A stretch of DNA of 64,000 nucleotides from Glebionis coronaria (Eukaryota; Streptophyta; Magnoliopsida; Asterales; Asteraceae), in contig CM046877.1 in the NCBI GenBank assembly GCA_025667525.1, positions 291,892,364 through 291,956,363 on the forward strand, written 5' to 3'. Shown piece after piece: positions 59,301-64,000 of this stretch. Position numbers and translations under genes: made by a program. The notes beneath the pieces were generated by a model. It ran no database searches. It was not told the DNA's origin and worked only from the letters and a program-made list of their open reading frames with translations. Positions within the stretch are counted from its first letter, which is position 1; each line of letters begins with the position of its first letter.

Positions 59301-60725
59301 ATGGAGTTTACTTCACTTATGGGTAAGTCCATCCTCTCGGGTACGGATAATCGTCCACCAATGTTGGTGAACACTATGTACGAGGATTGGGCTTCCCGAA
59401 TGGAACTTTACATGTTGAATAAAGAGAATGGACATCTCATTTGGGCATCGGTGCTCAATGGACCATTGGTATATGGTACTGTGACGGAAGGTGTAGTTAC
59501 TCGTCCTCGCACAACGGGGGAATTGACCGGAGATATGAAGATTCAAGATAAGTGTGATAAACAAGCTACAAACATCATTCTCCAAGCCCTTCCTCTGGAT
59601 GTCTACAAACTCGTGAGTAAACATAAAGTTGCCAAAGAGTTATGGGATAGAATTCGTGTTTTAATGCAAGGCACCTCGTTAACTAAATAAGAACGAGAGT
59701 GTAATCTATATGATACGTTTGATAAGTTTGCCTATGTCCCCGGGGAGATTCTCAATGATTATTATTTGAGATTCACTCTATTGATGAATGAGCTCAATAT
59801 CTATGGCATGGCCATTCCTACGTTTCAATTAAACACCAAATATTTGAACACTTTTCCTTCCGAATGGAGAAAGTACGTGACGACTTTTAAATTGGCTAAG
59901 GATTTACATCAAACCAACGTGGATCAACTTCAAGCTTTTCTTCAACAACATGAAAGCCATTGATCGAGGCTCGGTTGTCAACACCTCAAGTTCGTGATCC
60001 ACTTGCCATGTATGTTTCTCAACAAATGACTCCCCAACAAAACTTGGCTTATACTTATCAACAACCATCATACTTGCAGCAACCACCACACACCTATGAG
60101 CAACCACAACAATAATTTTATCAACCATCAATGATGCCACAACAAGTATTTTAGCAAAGTGTTCTTCAACAGCCTTATCCACAACAACCATCATATCAGG
60201 CATCACCAACACAAGCTATCACTTCTTCAATGGGCTATACTCCCTAGCAAGGATATTTTCCAATTGAAGCACCACAAGCACAAGCCTTTTATTCCCATGA
60301 ACTTCCACCACTTCAAGCACCGGTCTTTACTCCAAATGATACGCCAACAGATGTTTTAAACCATCTCACTGCCTACTTGTCAAAACTTGTTGCAACTAGA
60401 GGATTTCCACCAAAGAAAAATCAGCTTCACACCTCTTCAAATCCTCAACAACAAGCCACTATTCAATATGGTCAAGTGACGGTCCAATCCATTCAAGGAA
60501 GGAAAAATTCATTTGGACCAACTCCAAAGACCGTGAATGCTCCAGCTATGAATTCTCAAGCCAGTAGAAATGGAAGCCCTATTGTCCTCAAAAGGTTGTG
60601 TCTTGCTACAATTGTCGAGGATAAGGTCATATGGCTAGGAAATGCACTCAGCCGAAAAGGAGAAGGGCAACGTGGTTTCGGGAGAAGATGTATTTGGTCG
60701 ACACTCAATCTAAGGGAATGATTTT
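59301..60725 (+). pseudogene. Element F gag
   Basis: The ATG at 59301 opens a frame with the copia gag core (YEDWASRMELYMLNK, IQDKCDKQATNIILQALP, VAKELWDRIRVLMQGTSLTK). A TAA at 59688-59690 breaks it, but the same register continues (ECNLYDTFDKF, YLRFTLLMNELNIYGM) to 59963. After a frame change comes a glutamine-rich stretch, then a zinc knuckle CYNCRG-stop-GHMARKC near 60600-60640, which itself contains a stop. It would form the particle coat if intact. Confidence 0.88.
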
Positions 60726-63005
60726 GGATTTAGAGAACTAGCATTTCTAGCAGACCCAGGGGCATCAAATAATGAAGGCATTGCAGTCATATCAACTTCT
60801 AATGCATCATATCAAGCGGATGATCTTGATGCATATGATTCGGATTGTGAAGACATTCACTCAGTCCAAGCTAATCTCGTTGCTAACCTCTCTCACTACG
60901 GTTCCAATGCCGTCAATGAGGTACCAACCACAACCAATCTTGTTAATGATAACCCACATCCAGTTGGGCATGAAAATAACAACCTCGAACAGCATTCAGG
61001 AATTAGTAACTCAAATGATGTGGTATCCAATCCTACACATTTGAGTGTACCTCAACCAAATGCTACGACGGATATGGAATCTTATGCTCAACATGATTTG
61101 GTAATGGCGCCTAAACATATTAATGATAAATGTGGCTGTCCGACAAACCGTAGATACGAATTCCAATCTAACCGCTGAGCTTGCGTTGTATAAGGAAAAG
61201 GTTAAAGCTTTTGAAATGGTCCCTCAAGCAGAGAAAATGACTATTTCTGAATTTGACCAATTTCATTTTGAAAGGATTAACACTTAAACGAAATAGAATC
61301 TTTAAGAGCTAATATTTCCAATGAATTAAAAGAAAAAGAGTCGGTTGTAAATGATTTTCAAAAACATAAAACGGATTTTGAAACTCTTGACTCTAAAAAG
61401 TTTGAATCGGAAATTAATGCTACCAAACTTCTTAAATTCAAGGAACAACAGCTTTTAAAACAATATGCTTCCACAAAAAAGATTCATCTTTTAACTAAAT
61501 CGTTTAAAGAACTAGAACTTAAGCGTCTTAAAGATTTACCACCTAATCCCGGTTATGCAAAACAAGCTCATGAATTTATTCCTTGTCTTTATGATGTGAA
61601 CCTAATTGGCAAATCGAAAGAAGCACCTTATGTTCGTAGTAATAAGGAGACAATGTCACTTGCGGAAGAAACTCGATCTAAAATGCTTTTAACATTCCAT
61701 AAGCTTGATTATGTTGAGCATAATAAAGATCAATTTGATAAAAAGACCCGCTTGATACTACAAAAGGAATTATCTCAATTATCAGCATGTGTGCCCCCAC
61801 AGTTTCTCAAATGAAAACCTTTCTAGTACGTCTCTTACACTTGTAAAAAAGGATTTAACTAAGTTAATTCTACCGGTAAGTAACGTGTCTAATAGCTTAA
61901 ATGCGTTGCACCAACACTTTGACGATTTTGACAAGGTCATTAAGGAACGTATGACGGCTTCGGCTATAACGGAAGGTGAATGGAATTTTGAGCACACTAG
62001 AGCTGCGTTTCGAGACGAAATTGTTCCGTTTGTAAACAATATTAAAGCGTGTTTTTGAAATATTGATCAAGATTTGGTTTTGGAATTAGATGAAGTTAAA
62101 CATGTTTTCAATGAAATGGATGATGCTTATGAAAATGGTTTACTGGAAATAGAACGAATTTCACGCCACAATGATCAGCTTTTGAAGCAAGTAATGTCGC
62201 ATGATATTGTTTTTGTCTGTGTGAATAATAGTGTTGATAATGATTCTATTGTGCATAATGTTGAATCTGTGGATAATGTGGTAGATAGTACTTTTCACAA
62301 ATTTGACGCTGATTTTTTGAAGCTTCAAGATTCTTATACTTCGCTTTCAAAACATTTTGATGAGATTTAAAAACATTGTCTTTCACTTGAATGTGAGAAC
62401 CAAACTATTAAAGAGATTTTAGAAACGTCACAAGAAAGTGTTAATAAAGATGCTCATAATGTTAAAAAGAGTTTTCAATTAACTAAACGATCATAACAAC
62501 GTCGAAAACATGACAAAGTTGCTAAATCATTGCCGATGGGAAATGAGAATGTGGAAAGGACACTAGAGGCCGCTAACACTCAATCATTGATTGAGACCCT
62601 TAATCATAAGTTGGTGGAAATCTCATATTTACATGCGACAATTCATGATAAGGATATGGCTTTGGCTGAATTAAAAGAATTGCTTTGTGTTAAGAAAAAA
62701 GCCGCCATTTCAGCCCCGCCCTCTAGTGTTCCTAAAGTGAGATCAACAAAGAACCATCTCCTTGCCGTCACACCAATTAACAAGGGTCCTAGGACTAAAC
62801 CATCTCAAACATTGGTCACTAAAGATAAGGCAAAATCAAAACCAGCTTCTAATATTCCCGTGTTGCATTCTACAGGAGTGAACACCACTACTAAGGCTCC
62901 AAGATCTAAGCTTAAAAGAAAAATTAAGAATGATAGGATCTTGCCCCCATCTAGTAGTCAAGTGAAGAATAAAGTAGAATCCCAATGTTATTTCTATTTT
63001 GAATA
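60726..63005 (+). pseudogene. Element F extra region between gag and protease, coiled-coil rich
   Basis: Fragments in several frames: LADPGASNNEGIA and ASYQADDLDAYDSDCED near 60740-60850, then lysine/glutamate-rich pieces at 61190-61814, 61789-62058, 62074-62370 and 62530-63006 that look like long coiled coils, with the last part rich in lysine, serine and proline. Anthemideae copia relatives have similar long spacers here. No enzyme is recognised. Frameshifts are frequent. Confidence 0.6.
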
Positions 63006-63065
63006 AAAAAGAATCATGTAGCTAAACCTAAAGGCTCTGCGGTTGTGTAGCGTTCTAAGCCTACT

Positions 63066-63509
63066 ATGAATTCTAATTTGAAATGTTGGAATTGCAATGA
63101 ATGTATGTTTTCCAGTCGTCATGATTCTTGCCTTATTGAGCATGTGAATGAGATGTATGCCCGAAAGCACAACTTAGAATGGAAACCGACTGGGAAAGTG
63201 TTAACCCAAGTTGGATGGATGTGGTGTCCCATTGGTAGAACTTTCACTATAGTAGGAAATGCATGCCCTTTAACTAGGATCACTCCCACTACAGCGAAGA
63301 AAGCGTGCCCTTTAACTAGGCGTACTAAGGCTACCAAAACACAAGCGTGTCCTTTAACTAGGAACACCAACACTAATGTAGGAACAAAGTGCCCTTTAAA
63401 TAGGTCTACTCCCACTATAGTGCCTGTCACTAATCCAAAACCTCAGAAAGATGGAACCAGAAAACTGGAAATTAAACAAACATATCTGCTAACACTCCGG
63501 AACCAATAG
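63066..63509 (+). pseudogene. Element F CPLTR-repeat segment upstream of protease
   Basis: A 147-codon frame. After a cysteine-containing start (CWNCNEC) it has WKPTGKVLTQVGWMWCPIGR and then four tandem variants of CPLTRxT spaced 16-18 residues apart (CPLTRIT, CPLTRRT, CPLTRNT, CPLNRST). Relatives I recall carry WKPTGR..FTIVGN.CPLTRIT once. The frame stops before the protease, probably through a frameshift. Confidence 0.65.
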
Positions 63510-63549
63510 TTTCCAATGCATTGTCTACTTTTGTTGTTTCAAACGGGTG

Positions 63550-64000
63550 GTCCAAATCATTTTGTGGTAGTTGGACTCCGGTTGCTCCAAGCACATGACC
63601 GGAGATCGCTCTCAGCTTAGAAAATTTGTAAGCAAGTTTCTTGGTACGGTTCGATTCGGAAATGATCATATCGCAAAGATAATGGGCTATGGTGAATATC
63701 ATATTGGGAATGTTATTATTTCAAGAGTGTATTATGTGGAAGGACTCGGTCACAACTTATTTTCTGTGGGACAATTTTGTGATTCAAACCTAGAAGTTTC
63801 TTTTTGAGAGCATACTTGCTTCAATCGTAATTTAGAAGCGGTTGAATTATTGAAAGGTACTTGAGGGAATAATTTGTATACGTTGTCGCTACAATACATG
63901 ATGGCCGCTTCTCCCGTATGTCTTCTCTCCAAAACATCAAAGACTACGTCATGGTTATGGCATCGAAGGTTATCTCATCTTAACTTTGACGTTATTAATC
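63550..64000 (+). pseudogene. Element F protease and start of integrase zinc domain
   Basis: The retropepsin active site is DSGCSKHMTGDRSQL (from about 63574), followed by VRFGNDHIAKIMGYGEYHIGNV and YYVEGLGHNLFSVGQFCDSNLEV, which are the copia protease and its downstream motifs. A TGA at about 63806 breaks the frame. After it the same product continues as NNLYTLSL and SWLWHRRLSHLNF, the first histidines of the integrase HHCC domain, at the window end. Confidence 0.9.

Larger units (their letters stand above)
58103..64000 (+). mobile_element. Element F: Ty1/copia LTR retrotransposon, runs off the window
   Basis: A 328-bp 5' LTR (58103-58430), PBS, leader, broken gag, a long extra coiled-coil-rich region, protease and the start of the integrase zinc domain, in copia order. 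The sequence AGAAC before the LTR is the candidate target-site duplication; the right end is outside the window. The gag wording is of a type very common in Anthemideae. Multiple stops and frameshifts make it inactive. Confidence 0.9.

Noticed and set aside
59313..59624. 103-codon frame on the minus strand opposite copia gag
   Set aside because: Shadow of the gag frame at 59301.

Overview
This is repeat-dense plant nuclear DNA. LTR retrotransposons, a CACTA DNA transposon, a SINE and minisatellites nest in one another, and I could not support any intact host protein gene. The gag, protease and acidic-tail proteins and the Ty1/copia gag have the look of the very abundant retroelement proteins of Asteraceae, especially Anthemideae (Tanacetum, Artemisia and Chrysanthemum relatives). 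That placement is from memory of those families and was not searched.

Layout. Positions 1-28,902 are dominated by an old minus-strand Athila-like element (D), now in pieces: its probable 3' LTR is split by element A, and its 5' LTR is split by element C. Element A (1755-14197, + strand, TSD TAAGT) is a Ty3/gypsy element of the Tekay/Del chromovirus type, with 3.5-kb LTRs and a wrecked pol. Element C (19319-28080, - strand, TSD ACTAC) is non-autonomous: LTR, gag, protease, acidic tail, LTR, with no reverse transcriptase or integrase. Positions 28,903-31,440 hold a copia-type 3' LTR and remnants. Positions 31,440-38,096 hold unidentified gene-like fragments, two minisatellites (one a head-to-head inverted array) and a SINE with a 12-bp target-site duplication. 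Element B (38097-50396, + strand, TSD GTATA) is a second member of the A family and splits a gene-like segment. After it come a tRNA-Ala(TGC)-like gene and the right end of a CACTA transposon (seven ~178-bp subterminal repeats and a terminal inverted repeat ending at 52201). The CACTA end interrupts the integrase of an Athila-type gypsy element E (52202-58102, - strand), which has decayed gag, PR, RT, RH and INT. A Ty1/copia element F (58103 to the window end, + strand) inserted at the E leader/PBS junction.

How the parts work together. Non-autonomous and autonomous families appear to coexist. A and B have LTR pairs that are about 99% identical by eye, yet they share the same lesions in pol, so their lineage seems to move using proteins supplied by other elements. 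D keeps a 5' leader that closely resembles that of the pol-bearing element E. C and D share an identical 20-nt hairpin next to polypurine-like motifs. These look like cis signals kept for mobilisation in trans. By LTR divergence (counted by eye) the order of insertion is A youngest (~0.6%), then B (~0.9%), then C (~2%), with D and E older.
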